Shown here: positions 43,694-51,731 of the stretch, piece by piece
Position numbering within the stretch: position 1 is the first letter of the stretch
Layout: every line of letters begins with the position of its first letter
Assembly: GCA_002414905.1 (NCBI GenBank)
Contig: DIAY01000212.1
Coordinates: 52,337 to 116,336 of the forward strand
Length of the DNA stretch: 64,000 bases
DNA from: Holophagales bacterium UBA5066
GTDB lineage: Bacteria > Acidobacteriota > Thermoanaerobaculia > UBA5066
Reading direction: 5' to 3'
Made by a program: the position numbers and the translations under genes
The notes under the pieces: model-generated
What the model was told of the DNA's origin: nothing
Database searches by the model: none
What the model saw: the letters and a program-made list of their open reading frames with translations, nothing else

Positions 43694-46600
43694 ATGTCTC
43701 GATTTTTCCTCGAGCGCCCCGTCTTCGCCTGGGTTATCGCGATCGCGATGATGCTGGCGGGCGGCATGGCGATCGTGAACCTTCCGATCTCCCAGTACCC
43801 GCCCATCGCGCCGCCCTCGATCGGGATCCGGGCCATCTACCCCGGGGCGTCCGCGAAAACCGTCGAGGATTCCGTCGTCCAGATCATCGAGCAGAAGATG
43901 ACCGGGCTCGACCGGATGCTCTACATGTACTCCACCGCCGACTCGTCGGGCAGCACGCAGATCACGTTGACGTTCGCACCGGGGACCGATCCCGACATCG
44001 CCTGGTCGAAGGTCCAGAACAAGCTCCAGCTCGCGATGCCGGCCCTCCCCGACGTCGTCCAGCAGGCGGGTGTGACCGTCAGCAAGGCGACACGGAATTA
44101 CCTCCTCATCGCCGGCGTCGTCTCCGAGGACGGCAGCCTCGACAACGCGGACCTCAACGACTACACCTCCTCGAAGATCGAGTCGGTCATCGGCCGGGTC
44201 CCCGGCGTCGGTGAAGTCGAGGTCTTCGGAACCTCCTATTCGATGCGGGTCTGGTTCGACCCGGACAAGCTGACGAAGTACGGGATGACGTCGGACGACG
44301 TCGTCGCCGCCCTGAGGGCTTACAACGTCGAGGTCTCCGCCGGTCAGCTCGGCGGTGCGCCGGCCGTCCCCGGACAACGCCTCAACGCTTCGATCCTCGT
44401 CCAGTCGCTCCTGAAGACACCGGAGGAATTCGCGTCGGTCCCGCTCCGGACGAACACCGACGGGTCGGTCGTGACGGTGAAGGACATCGGCCGGGCCGAG
44501 CTGGGCACCGAAGCTCCCGACGTGGCGTTCCGGTTCAACGGAAAGCCGGCGGGCGTCTTCGCGGTCCGTCAGGAGGCGGGGGCGAACGCCCTCGACACCG
44601 CTCGCCGGGTCAAGGAGAAGATGGAGGAGCTCTCGCACTTCTTCCCGCCCGGGATGAAGCCGGTCTACATCTACGACACGACCCCGTTCGTGAAGGTGGC
44701 CATCGACGACGTCTTCAAGACGCTCTTCGAGGCGATCATCCTCGTCTTCCTCGTCATGTATCTGTTCCTCGGAAACCTCCGGGCGACGCTCATCCCGACG
44801 ATCGCCGTCCCGGTCGTCATTCTCGGGACGTTCGGCGTCCTCGGCTTCCTCGGCTACTCGATCAACATGCTGACGATGTTCGCCATGGTGCTCGCCATCG
44901 GGCTCCTCGTCGACGATGCGATCGTCGTCGTCGAGAACGTCGAGCGGATCATGAGCGAGGAAGGACTCTCCCCGCTCGAGGCGACCCGGAAGTCGATGGA
45001 CGAGATCACGAGCGCCCTCGTCGGGATCGGCCTCGTCCTCTCGGCGGTCTTCGGGCCGATGGTCTTCTTCCCGGGCTCCACCGGCGTCATCTACCGGCAG
45101 TTCTCGGTCACCGTCATCGCTTCGATGCTCCTCTCCGTCGCCGTCGCCCTCATCCTGACGCCCGTTCTCTGCGCGACGCTCCTCCAGCCCGTCGCCAAGG
45201 GGCACGAGACGGCGGAGACGGGCAGCAGCTTCCTGCGGCCGTTTTTCCTCTGGTTCGACCGGCTCTTCAACCGGTTGAGGGACCATTACACGCGGTCGGT
45301 CGGCCAGATCCTCGGAAAGAGAAGCCTCTTTGCCGTCGTCTTCGCCGTGATCGTCGGTGTGATGGTGCTTCTCTACCTCCGGATGCCGACCGGCTACCTT
45401 CCGGACGAAGACCAGGGGACGCTGATGGCGATGGTCCAGCTCCCGGTCGGCTCGACGCTCGAGCAGACGCAGGCCGTCATGGCTGATGTCGAGCACCACT
45501 TCCTCGTCGACCAGAAGGACGCCGTGAAGTCGTGCGGCGCGGTATCGGGGTCGGGTTTCGGCGGGCGAGGCCAGAACATGGGGATGATCTTCGTCCAGCT
45601 CAAGGACTGGAAGCTGCGCAACCGCCCCGGCCTGCGCGCCAAAGACGTCGCTGGCAAGGCGATGCAGGCGCTCTCGGGCCAGCGCGGCGCCATCGTCTTC
45701 GCCTTCCCGCCCCCCGCCGTCGTCGAGCTCGGTACGGCGACCGGATTCGACCTGATGCTCCAGGACCGGGGCGACCTCGGGCACGATGGCCTCACGGGCG
45801 CGATGGGTCAGCTCCTCGGGCTTGCCGCAAAGGATCCCCGCCTCGCCCGCGTCAGGCCGAACGGGATGCCGGACGTCCCGCAGTACAAGGTCGACATCGA
45901 CTGGGAGAAGGCGGGTGCCTTCGGCGTCCCGGTCAGCTCGATTCAGAGCTATCTCTCGGCGGCGTTCGGCAGCGCGTACGTCGGAAACTTCGTTCAGGGA
46001 GGACGGGTCAAGCGCGTCTACGCCCAGGCCGACGCCCCGTTCCGGATGCTCCCGGGGGACTTCCACCGCCTCCAGGTCCGCAACCGCAAGGGCGGACTCG
46101 TCCCCCTGTCAGCCGTGACCTCGGGCCGGTGGATCTATGGTTCGCCGCGGCTCGAGCGATACAACAGCTTCCCCGCGATGAACATCCAGGGGGAGCCCGC
46201 GCCCGGACACAGCTCCGGCGAGGCGATGCTCGCCATGGAGGAGCTCATCGGCAAGCTCCCGGCCGGAGTCGGCTACGAGTGGACGGGACTCTCCTACCAG
46301 CAACGGATGTCGGAGTCGCAGACGGGGCTCCTCTACTCCTTCTCGATCCTCGTGATCTTCCTCGTCCTGGCGGCGCTCTACGAGAGCTGGACGGTCCCGA
46401 TCTCGATCGTCCTCGCCCTCCCGCTCGGCGTCATCGGCGGCGTCATCGCCTCCTCCATGCGCGGCATGACGAACGACGTCTACTTCCAGATCGGTCTTCT
46501 CGCCGTCCTCGGCCTGACGACGAAGAACGCGATCCTCATCGTCCAGTTCGCCGTGGCAAACCGCGAGAAGGGGATGGGCCTCGTCGACGCGACCCTCGAG

Positions 46601-46867
46601 GCGGCCAAGACCCGGCTCCGCCCGATCGTGATGACCTCGTTGGCGTTCGGTTTCGGTGTCCTGCCGCTCACGCTCGCGAGCGGAGCCGGGGCCGGCGCGC
46701 AGAAGGCGATCGGCACGAGCGTCCTCGGTGGCATGCTGAGCGGCACGTTCCTCGCCGTCATCTTCATCCCGCTCCTCTACGTCCTCGTCGTTCGGCTCTT
46801 CGAGGGCAGGAAGGCCGAAGCGGCGCAACCCGCCCCCGAGGCGCCGCTCCCGGCGGAGGGAAAGTGA
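43694..46867 (+). CDS. acrB: RND multidrug efflux transporter, HAE1 family
   Basis: Inner-membrane proton-driven pump of 1057 residues with twelve helices and two large periplasmic loops. The N-terminus FFLERPVFAWVIAIAMMLAG is classical. The paired proton-relay aspartates are in LLVDDAIVVVENVERI and the relay lysine in TTKNAILIVQFAVA. Porter-domain blocks such as YPGASAKTVEDSVVQIIEQ and SSGFGGRG-like GSGFGGRGQNMG also match. It starts nine bases after the adaptor stop, and its own stop overlaps the next ATG by one base. Substrates cannot be predicted. The symbol is family level. Confidence 0.96.
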   Translation: MSRFFLERPVFAWVIAIAMMLAGGMAIVNLPISQYPPIAPPSIGIRAIYPGASAKTVEDSVVQIIEQKMTGLDRMLYMYSTADSSGSTQITLTFAPGTDPDIAWSKVQNKLQLAMPALPDVVQQAGVTVSKATRNYLLIAGVVSEDGSLDNADLNDYTSSKIESVIGRVPGVGEVEVFGTSYSMRVWFDPDKLTKYGMTSDDVVAALRAYNVEVSAGQLGGAPAVPGQRLNASILVQSLLKTPEEFASVPLRTNTDGSVVTVKDIGRAELGTEAPDVAFRFNGKPAGVFAVRQEAGANALDTARRVKEKMEELSHFFPPGMKPVYIYDTTPFVKVAIDDVFKTLFEAIILVFLVMYLFLGNLRATLIPTIAVPVVILGTFGVLGFLGYSINMLTMFAMVLAIGLLVDDAIVVVENVERIMSEEGLSPLEATRKSMDEITSALVGIGLVLSAVFGPMVFFPGSTGVIYRQFSVTVIASMLLSVAVALILTPVLCATLLQPVAKGHETAETGSSFLRPFFLWFDRLFNRLRDHYTRSVGQILGKRSLFAVVFAVIVGVMVLLYLRMPTGYLPDEDQGTLMAMVQLPVGSTLEQTQAVMADVEHHFLVDQKDAVKSCGAVSGSGFGGRGQNMGMIFVQLKDWKLRNRPGLRAKDVAGKAMQALSGQRGAIVFAFPPPAVVELGTATGFDLMLQDRGDLGHDGLTGAMGQLLGLAAKDPRLARVRPNGMPDVPQYKVDIDWEKAGAFGVPVSSIQSYLSAAFGSAYVGNFVQGGRVKRVYAQADAPFRMLPGDFHRLQVRNRKGGLVPLSAVTSGRWIYGSPRLERYNSFPAMNIQGEPAPGHSSGEAMLAMEELIGKLPAGVGYEWTGLSYQQRMSESQTGLLYSFSILVIFLVLAALYESWTVPISIVLALPLGVIGGVIASSMRGMTNDVYFQIGLLAVLGLTTKNAILIVQFAVANREKGMGLVDATLEAAKTRLRPIVMTSLAFGFGVLPLTLASGAGAGAQKAIGTSVLGGMLSGTFLAVIFIPLLYVLVVRLFEGRKAEAAQPAPEAPLPAEGK

Positions 46868-48315
46868 TGAACGGCAAGCTGATCCCGCGTGGCCTCGCAC
46901 TCCTCTCCGCAGCGCTCCTGGCAAGCGGCTGCACCATGATCCCGAAGTATGAACAGCCGCCTCTGCCGGTGGCGGACTCCTTCGAAGCGGCGGCCGGTGC
47001 CGGAAGCGGCACGGCACCCGCCCCGGGCGAGGCTGACCCCGTCCCCGCTGCGCCCGTCCCCGCGGCGAAGGACGTTCCCTGGCAGGAGTACATCACCGAC
47101 GCACGCCTGAGGTCGGTCATCGACCTCGCGCTCGCGAACAACCGCGACCTGAGAGTCGCGACGCTCAACATCGAGAGGGCCGCGGCTCTCTACCGGATCC
47201 AGCGCTCCGACCTGTTCCCGACGATCGGCGTCCAGGCGACGGGCAACAAGTACCGGATTCCGGAAAGCCTCGGGGAGAACGGGAAGGCGAGCACCGTCTC
47301 GACCTACACCGTCGGCCTCGGGATGGCCTCGTGGGAGATCGATCTCTTCGGGCGTATCCAGAGCCTGAACGCACGCGCCCTCGAGCAGTACCTCGCAACG
47401 GAGCAGGTCCGGCGCGGTGCGCAGACCTCGCTCATCGCGGCGGTCGCCCAGAGCTGGCTGCAGCTCGCGGCTGACGAGGAGAACCTCCGGCTCTCGAGGG
47501 AGACGCTCGCCGCGCAGCAGAACTCGTACGAGCTGATCCGGATGAGCCGGGACGCGGGGATCGGCTCCGACGTCGAGCTTCGCCAGTCGCAGAGCCAGGT
47601 GGAGGCGTCCCGCGCGAGCGTCGCCGCCTTCACGGGCGCGGTCGGCGTCTCGCGCAACGCGCTCGACCTCCTCGCCGGAACACCGGTCCCGGCCGACCTG
47701 CTTCCCGACCGCCTCGTCGCAGTGACGGACCCGAAGGGGCTCTCCTCCGGCCTCCCGTCGGAGGTTCTCCTGCGCCGGCCCGACATCCTCGCCGCCGAGC
47801 ATCTCCTCCGCGGCGCGAACGCGAACATCGGTGCGGCCCGAGCCGCCTTCTTCCCGCGCATCTCCCTCACCGCCGGCTTCGGCACGTCGAGCCCCGACCT
47901 CGACGGCCTCTTCAAGGCCGGGACGAGCGTCTGGAGCTTCGTGCCCCAGATCGTCTCACCGCTCTTCGCGAGCGGCTCCCTCCTCGCGAACCTGAAGGTC
48001 TCGAAGGTCGACCGCGAGATCGCGGTAGCGACCTACGAGAAGGCGATCCAGACCGCGTTCGCCGAGGTCAACGACGCCCTGACGCTCCGGACGACGCTGG
48101 TCGCCCAGAAGGAGGCGCAGGACGCCCTCGTCGAGGCGCTCGACGCAACGCTGTTCCTCTCCGACGCGCGCTTCAAGGCCGGGCTCGACGGGTATCTCGG
48201 CGTCCTCGTTGCCCAGCAGGCGATCATCAACGCCCAGCGCGCAGCGGTCGGCGTCCGCCTCGCCGAGCAGGCGAACCTCGTGGCTCTCTACAAGGTCCTC
48301 GGCGGAGGGGTGTGA
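46867..48315 (+). CDS. Outer-membrane efflux lipoprotein (OprM/TolC family)
   Basis: A 482-residue channel subunit completing the tripartite pump. The signal peptide ends in the lipobox LASGC (MIPKYEQPP follows), as in OprM/CusC-type RND outer-membrane factors, and precedes a Pro/Ala-rich linker. Two repeats of the TolC helical barrel follow, marked by WQEYITDARLRSVIDLALANNRDL, WEIDLFGRIQSLN, RRPDILAAEHLLRGANANIGAARAAFFPRISL in pieces, and GLDGYLGVLVAQQAIINAQ. ATG 46867 overlaps the pump stop (TGATG). The stop overlaps a possible small ORF as GTGA. Confidence 0.94.
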   Translation: MNGKLIPRGLALLSAALLASGCTMIPKYEQPPLPVADSFEAAAGAGSGTAPAPGEADPVPAAPVPAAKDVPWQEYITDARLRSVIDLALANNRDLRVATLNIERAAALYRIQRSDLFPTIGVQATGNKYRIPESLGENGKASTVSTYTVGLGMASWEIDLFGRIQSLNARALEQYLATEQVRRGAQTSLIAAVAQSWLQLAADEENLRLSRETLAAQQNSYELIRMSRDAGIGSDVELRQSQSQVEASRASVAAFTGAVGVSRNALDLLAGTPVPADLLPDRLVAVTDPKGLSSGLPSEVLLRRPDILAAEHLLRGANANIGAARAAFFPRISLTAGFGTSSPDLDGLFKAGTSVWSFVPQIVSPLFASGSLLANLKVSKVDREIAVATYEKAIQTAFAEVNDALTLRTTLVAQKEAQDALVEALDATLFLSDARFKAGLDGYLGVLVAQQAIINAQRAAVGVRLAEQANLVALYKVLGGGV

Positions 48316-48464
48316 TTCTCCGGCCGTTCCTGGCTTCGCCCGTCCTCGCGGCCGCCTCGATCGGGGCGGCCGCGCTGGGTGTCTCTGCGTCCACCGGGCC
48401 GGACTCGAGGCCCGCGCGTACACTTGAACCAAAGGAGCCAGCATGGCAAGACCGATTTCAGTGA
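48312..48464 (+). CDS. Possible 50-residue secreted or membrane peptide
   Basis: GTG 48312 overlaps the channel-gene stop (GTGA) and has CGGAGGGG immediately upstream. The product begins MILRPFLASPVLAAASIG and has one hydrophobic segment, then a polar tail; it ends 22 bases inside the next gene. The overlap and ribosome site are as expected for a small fourth partner of the pump, but the sequence is too short and low in complexity to be certain, and it could be chance. Confidence 0.35.
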   Translation: MILRPFLASPVLAAASIGAAALGVSASTGPDSRPARTLEPKEPAWQDRFQ

Positions 48465-48826
48465 TCATCGATGACATCGTCGCGAACCTCCGGGAGTTGA
48501 AGGACGCTGTCGGCCCCTTCGCAAGGCTGGCCTCTGTTTTCAAGGGAGCCGACGAACCCTCTCCGGTCAGGAAGGCCGGCAGGAAGCCGGGACCGGCGAA
48601 GAACTCCCCGGCTGTCGTGAAGGCTGCTGCAACTCCTGTGAAGCCACCTGCGGCTGCAAAGGAGGCCCGGAAGCCGAGCCCGGCGCTTCAGGCGCAGGGC
48701 CGCTACATGTCGGCGATTCGTCGCCTCTCGAAGACCCAGAAGGCCGAGATCAAGAAGATCCGGGCCGAGAAGGGCGTAGAAGAGGCGATCAGGATCGCCC
48801 TGGCAAAGCCTTCCAGAAGGAAATAG
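48443..48826 (+). CDS. Lys/Pro/Ala-rich small basic hypothetical protein
   Basis: A 127-residue basic protein of unknown function. The N-terminal helix (ARPISVIIDDIVANLRELKDA) is followed by a Lys/Pro/Ala-rich disordered segment (about 40-85) resembling histone-H1-like or nucleoid-associated tails. The C-terminal helix RRLSKTQKAEIKKIRAEKGVEEAIRIA ends in basic residues. AAAGGAG precedes ATG 48443. Nucleic-acid binding is a guess from charge. It is the last gene before the first tRNA-like repeat, so it marks the probable edge of the conserved chromosome. Confidence 0.7.
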   Translation: MARPISVIIDDIVANLRELKDAVGPFARLASVFKGADEPSPVRKAGRKPGPAKNSPAVVKAAATPVKPPAAAKEARKPSPALQAQGRYMSAIRRLSKTQKAEIKKIRAEKGVEEAIRIALAKPSRRK

Positions 48827-48917
48827 GCCGGCCAGGTCTCTCAGGCGGCTTCTGCACGTCGATCCGTGCTCGCCGTTGGCTTTCTCAAAGCACAGACAGA
48901 ACACGGACAAAAAGGCC

Positions 48918-49028
48918 CGAAAACGAAGAACCCGGCGTTTCCGCCGGGTCGTCGTGACCGCTTGCATCTCGCGGACTTATGTATGGTTGCGAGGGCAAGA
49001 TTTGAACTTGCGACCTTTGGGTTTTGAG
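48918..49028 (-). repeat. tRNA-like att-type repeat, left copy
   Basis: About 111 bases nearly identical to 51465-51576. On the minus strand it contains the 3' half of an initiator-type tRNA: variable loop, a T arm with loop TTCAAAT, the acceptor 3' strand and encoded CCA. Downstream of that is a perfect hairpin ACCCGGCG/CGCCGGGT at 48930-48949. Two differences mark it as the degenerate copy: CAT in the anticodon position reads CAA, and the acceptor has CTCGCA instead of CCCGCA. The 5' half of the tRNA is absent. Confidence 0.8.
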
Positions 49029-49155
49029 TGAATGGGTCAAGCGGAATCGAACGCGATCAAGGTATCAAGCTACCAAATCGGTCCCCTCGCCAAATCCGCT
49101 GGCGCCGGCCGGCGATTCCATCTGCGGCGCTAGCCCGGTCGGTCGTGACCGAGCA

Positions 49156-49759
49156 TCAGGATGGAGACCGCAGGCAGCCAATCCAATCCTCAACAGCGGC
49201 GACGGCTGCGGGGCTTCTGGTCACGCCATCGTGCGACGCGCCCTCGATGAGGACCGTCCTGCCGTTCCGGTGAAGCGCGATGACTGCCGGGTAGGCGCCG
49301 GGCGCCATGCTCGCGACGCAGCGTGCCGACGACGTCCGCCACGTCGTCCTCGTACTGGCCGATGTGGTCGACGTCTCCGGGCCTGCCCGCCGAGAGTCCG
49401 TGGCCGCGGAGGTAGAGGCGAATGACGCTCGCTCCGGTCGACTCGTGCAGCAGGCGAGCGGTCTCTTCGAGCTCGGAAGAGGAGCCGAGGACGCCGTGCA
49501 GCAAGAGCACCGTCAGCTCGCCCGTGCCGGTGCGCTGACGCGCCGCGAGCCTCACTCCATCCCGCGCCTGGAAGGTGCGGAGGCCGGCGTCATCGCGGCG
49601 GGGCACGCCGAGAGACGGGCTCGAAGCCGAGACGGCGAGGTCGACGGGCGGCCTCGAGAACCTGGGCGCGGGCGCCAGGGCGAGCGCGGCGCCTGCCAGC
49701 AACCAGAGCGCGGCGACACTCCCGACAACGAATAGGGTGTTCCGAAGGATACGGGGCAT
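49156..49759 (-). pseudogene. Alpha/beta-hydrolase gene with central deletion
   Basis: The N-terminal part reads as an exported or anchored alpha/beta hydrolase: a hydrophobic start (NTLFVVGSVAALWLLAGAALALA), VRLAARQRTGTGELTVLLLHGVLGSSSELEE with the oxyanion HG, and VIRLYLRGHGLSAG. After DVADVVGTLRREH near 49300 the frame is lost. In another frame the C-terminal end appears, with RTVLIEGASHDGV (probable catalytic His) and AAVAAVEDWIGCLRSPS before a stop at 49156. The nucleophile-elbow region (G-x-S-x-G) between the two halves is missing, so the product cannot be active. It lies between the two tRNA-like repeats. Confidence 0.72.
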
Positions 49760-49857
49760 GGACGTCCCTCCTGGCCTGCGAGCAAGCAGGCATTCTTGCT
49801 GTTGATCGAACAGGTGATTCCTGGGCGTGCGTCGGCCGCGCCGACAGGATCAAGCGA

Positions 49858-50535
49858 TCAGGTGCGGCGCTCGTCTTCCTCGAACTGCGAGAGCGAGCCG
49901 AGGAAGGATTCCGCTGTTGTCAGGCTCTGGCCGGCGAGCGCCCGCATAAGGCGCTGCACGATGGGAGAACCGCCCATCCGGTCCGCGTAGCGCCGTGAGA
50001 GCCAGACGGCGAGCACGATCACCACGAGACCGAAGAGCACGTTAGCGATCAGCCAGCGAGCGCCGAACATCGTGTAGGCATCGACACCGAAGAGACCCTT
50101 CAGCGCCACGATCAGGAGCGGCGTCCAGGCGAGCGGCGCGAGAACGAACGTCCACTTCACGGTTCGGATCCGCAAGACCCGGAGCGATGCCAGCCGCTTC
50201 TGAATCGAGAGGATCGGCGCGCCGTAGTCGATCGCCCGGAGGACCACGAGCTGGCGGATACCGGAGACGAGGAGGGCGATCACTCCGAGGTGGAGTCCTA
50301 GAGCCGGGAAGAAGAAGCGTGCCTCCCCGACGTGTTCCGCGAGGAACGAGCCGATCAAGAGGACGGCCGGGACGGCGAAGAGCAGCTCGAACCAGAGCAA
50401 ACGGGAGAGTGGTCTCGTCGCCGCTTCGGCCTTACCCATTACCGACTCCCGCACCAGGCGCGTGTTCAACCGAATCCCGGCATCCAGTTTCTCGTCCTGC
50501 TCGGCCCAGAGTCGCTGCAGTTCCTCGATTTCCAT
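49858..50535 (-). CDS. Membrane protein paired with an ECF sigma factor
   Basis: Unrecognised, 225 residues. A charged N-terminal helix (MEIEELQRLWAEQDEKLDAG) precedes four transmembrane segments, in two pairs (LLWFELLFAVPAVLLIGSFL and FFPALGLHLGVIALLVSGI; FVLAPLAWTPLLIVALKGLF and WLIANVLFGLVVIVLAVWL), and a soluble tail rich in Glu/Asp/Arg. A cytosolic N-terminal helix plus membrane anchor just downstream of an ECF sigma gene is the layout of a regulatory partner such as an anti-sigma factor, but no zinc-binding anti-sigma motif is visible. ATG at 50533-50535 follows GGAGG, 14 bases after the sigma stop. Confidence 0.72.
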   Translation of the reverse strand: MEIEELQRLWAEQDEKLDAGIRLNTRLVRESVMGKAEAATRPLSRLLWFELLFAVPAVLLIGSFLAEHVGEARFFFPALGLHLGVIALLVSGIRQLVVLRAIDYGAPILSIQKRLASLRVLRIRTVKWTFVLAPLAWTPLLIVALKGLFGVDAYTMFGARWLIANVLFGLVVIVLAVWLSRRYADRMGGSPIVQRLMRALAGQSLTTAESFLGSLSQFEEDERRT

Positions 50536-50548
50536 GTTGGCCTCCGTG

Positions 50549-51052
50549 TCAGTCCGTGCGCGGCAGGTCGCGGCGGAGCCGCTGTTTGAGCCGGCTGAGC
50601 TTCGTCCCAACGTTGGTTTGGGAAATGCCGAGGATCTCGGCGATCGTGTCGTAGGTGTTCCCGTCCAGATGGAGGAGCAAGAGCGCGCGGTCGAGCTCGG
50701 CGAGCCGTGCCATCGCCTCGTACAGGAGTCGGACGTCCTCGTTCGCCAGCGCGGGCGCTACTGCCGCGATCTCGAGGATGGAGTCCTCGGCCGGCACGAG
50801 GTAGCGCGACCGCCGGGCCTCGCTCCGATGGAAGGAGATCGCGACGTTGAGCGCTACCCGGTACATCCAGGTGGAGAAGCGGTAGCGGTCGTCGTAGGTG
50901 CCGAACGACCGCCAGAGCTGCACGACCATCTCCTGCACGAGGTCCTGCCGATCCGCTGCGGTGCGCCCGTAGGAGCCAGCGATCTTGTGGAGGATTCTCT
51001 TGTGCTGATCCAGCAGGATGAGGAGCTCGTCCTGCTTTGCCGGGTTCGACAT
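50549..51052 (-). CDS. ECF-type RNA polymerase sigma factor
   Basis: A 167-residue sigma-70-family extracytoplasmic-function factor. Region 2 contains ILHKIAGSYGRTAADRQDLVQEMVVQLW and TYDDRYRFSTWMYRVALNVAISFHR (promoter -10 contacts). Region 4 contains RLAELDRALLLLHLDGNTYDTIAEILGISQTNVGTKLSRLKQRL, a helix-turn-helix for the -35 element. ATG 51050-51052 follows AAGGAAGGAG. It is coupled to a downstream membrane protein, possibly its regulator. The pair is bracketed by the two tRNA-like repeats, so it may be carried on an older integrated element. Confidence 0.9.
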   Translation of the reverse strand: MSNPAKQDELLILLDQHKRILHKIAGSYGRTAADRQDLVQEMVVQLWRSFGTYDDRYRFSTWMYRVALNVAISFHRSEARRSRYLVPAEDSILEIAAVAPALANEDVRLLYEAMARLAELDRALLLLHLDGNTYDTIAEILGISQTNVGTKLSRLKQRLRRDLPRTD

Positions 51053-51464
51053 CGGGCTCCTTCCTTCGGTCCGCGGCAGCGCGACCATGCCGCATTCACC
51101 CTATGATTCGCTCCAGGCCTCGAAAGATCACACCGACGGGTCGGCTTCCGAAGACGGAAACGCTCGACCGACCCTGGCAGGGAAAGCTCGGGCGCCTGAC
51201 CCCGGACCTCATCCCCGTCGATCGTGTTCTCGCCGACCTTCCGGGGATCGTGGCCGACCTTCTCGGCCTCGGACGGTCGCTTGTGACCGAGACGTAGCCT
51301 CCCCTCCGCGCGAATCGGACCGGCTCCGGCCCGAGAGTTCCTATCTCACGACCGACGTCGTGAAGCCGGTCGACCCAGACGACTTCGAAGCGGATTGGCG
51401 ATACGTCGAGACCCGTCGAGATCTATCCAGGGGCGTTCAACCTGGAAGGAACTTCGACATCGAG
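51053..51464. other. 412-base intergenic region upstream of the sigma gene
   Basis: No gene is recognised. A frame from ATG 51103 gives about 60 residues ending LADLLGLGRSLVTE-like sequence, without homology or a ribosome site. The region should hold the promoter of the ECF pair. Confidence 0.5.
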
Positions 51465-51576
51465 CGAAAAACGAAGAACCCGGCGTTTCCGCCGGGCTCA
51501 CGTAACCGCTTGCATCTCGCGGACTTATGTATGGTTGCGGGGGCAAGATTTGAACTTGCGACCTTTGGGTTATGAG
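51465..51576 (-). repeat. tRNA-like att-type repeat, right copy
   Basis: Second copy of the 111-base repeat, with hairpin ACCCGGCG/CGCCGGGC at 51478-51497 downstream of the tRNA 3' end. It directly adjoins the integrase region. Identity between copies stops at the anticodon loop, which is a usual limit of integrase recognition cores in tRNA genes. Confidence 0.82.
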
Positions 51577-51580
51577 CCCG
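51532..51580 (-). pseudogene. 3' half of an initiator tRNA-Met (CAT)
   Basis: Read on the minus strand: CGGG-CTCATAA-CCC (anticodon CAT; G-C pairs GGG/CCC are the initiator hallmark), then AAAGGTC, a T stem GCAAG/CTTGC around TTCAAAT, acceptor strand CCCCGCA, discriminator A and encoded CCA. The D arm and 5' acceptor strand (expected TGCGGGG) do not occur upstream; the sequence there is unrelated. So this is the displaced 3' end left by an integration event, with the intact tRNA expected at the far end of the island. Confidence 0.8.
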
Positions 51581-51731
51581 TTCGAGGACCTTTAGACGTA
51601 TCAGGATCGTTATCGAAACACATGGATGAAGTGCTTAATGATCAACGTATTACGGGCTGTTGTCGGGGTGGGTATCTCGATCCGTTTCGAGGAAGTTTGA
51701 GCGATCTTTACGCCTCTAACCTAGGGATGAC

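Noticed and set aside
48984..49032. Functional tRNA gene at the left repeat
   Set aside because: Only the 3' half is present, with anticodon-position and acceptor changes; no 5' half exists on either side.
51037..51297. Plus-strand 86-codon frame upstream of the ECF sigma gene
   Set aside because: There is no ribosome site, no homology, and the region must hold the sigma gene promoter; only the last 30 residues look protein-like.
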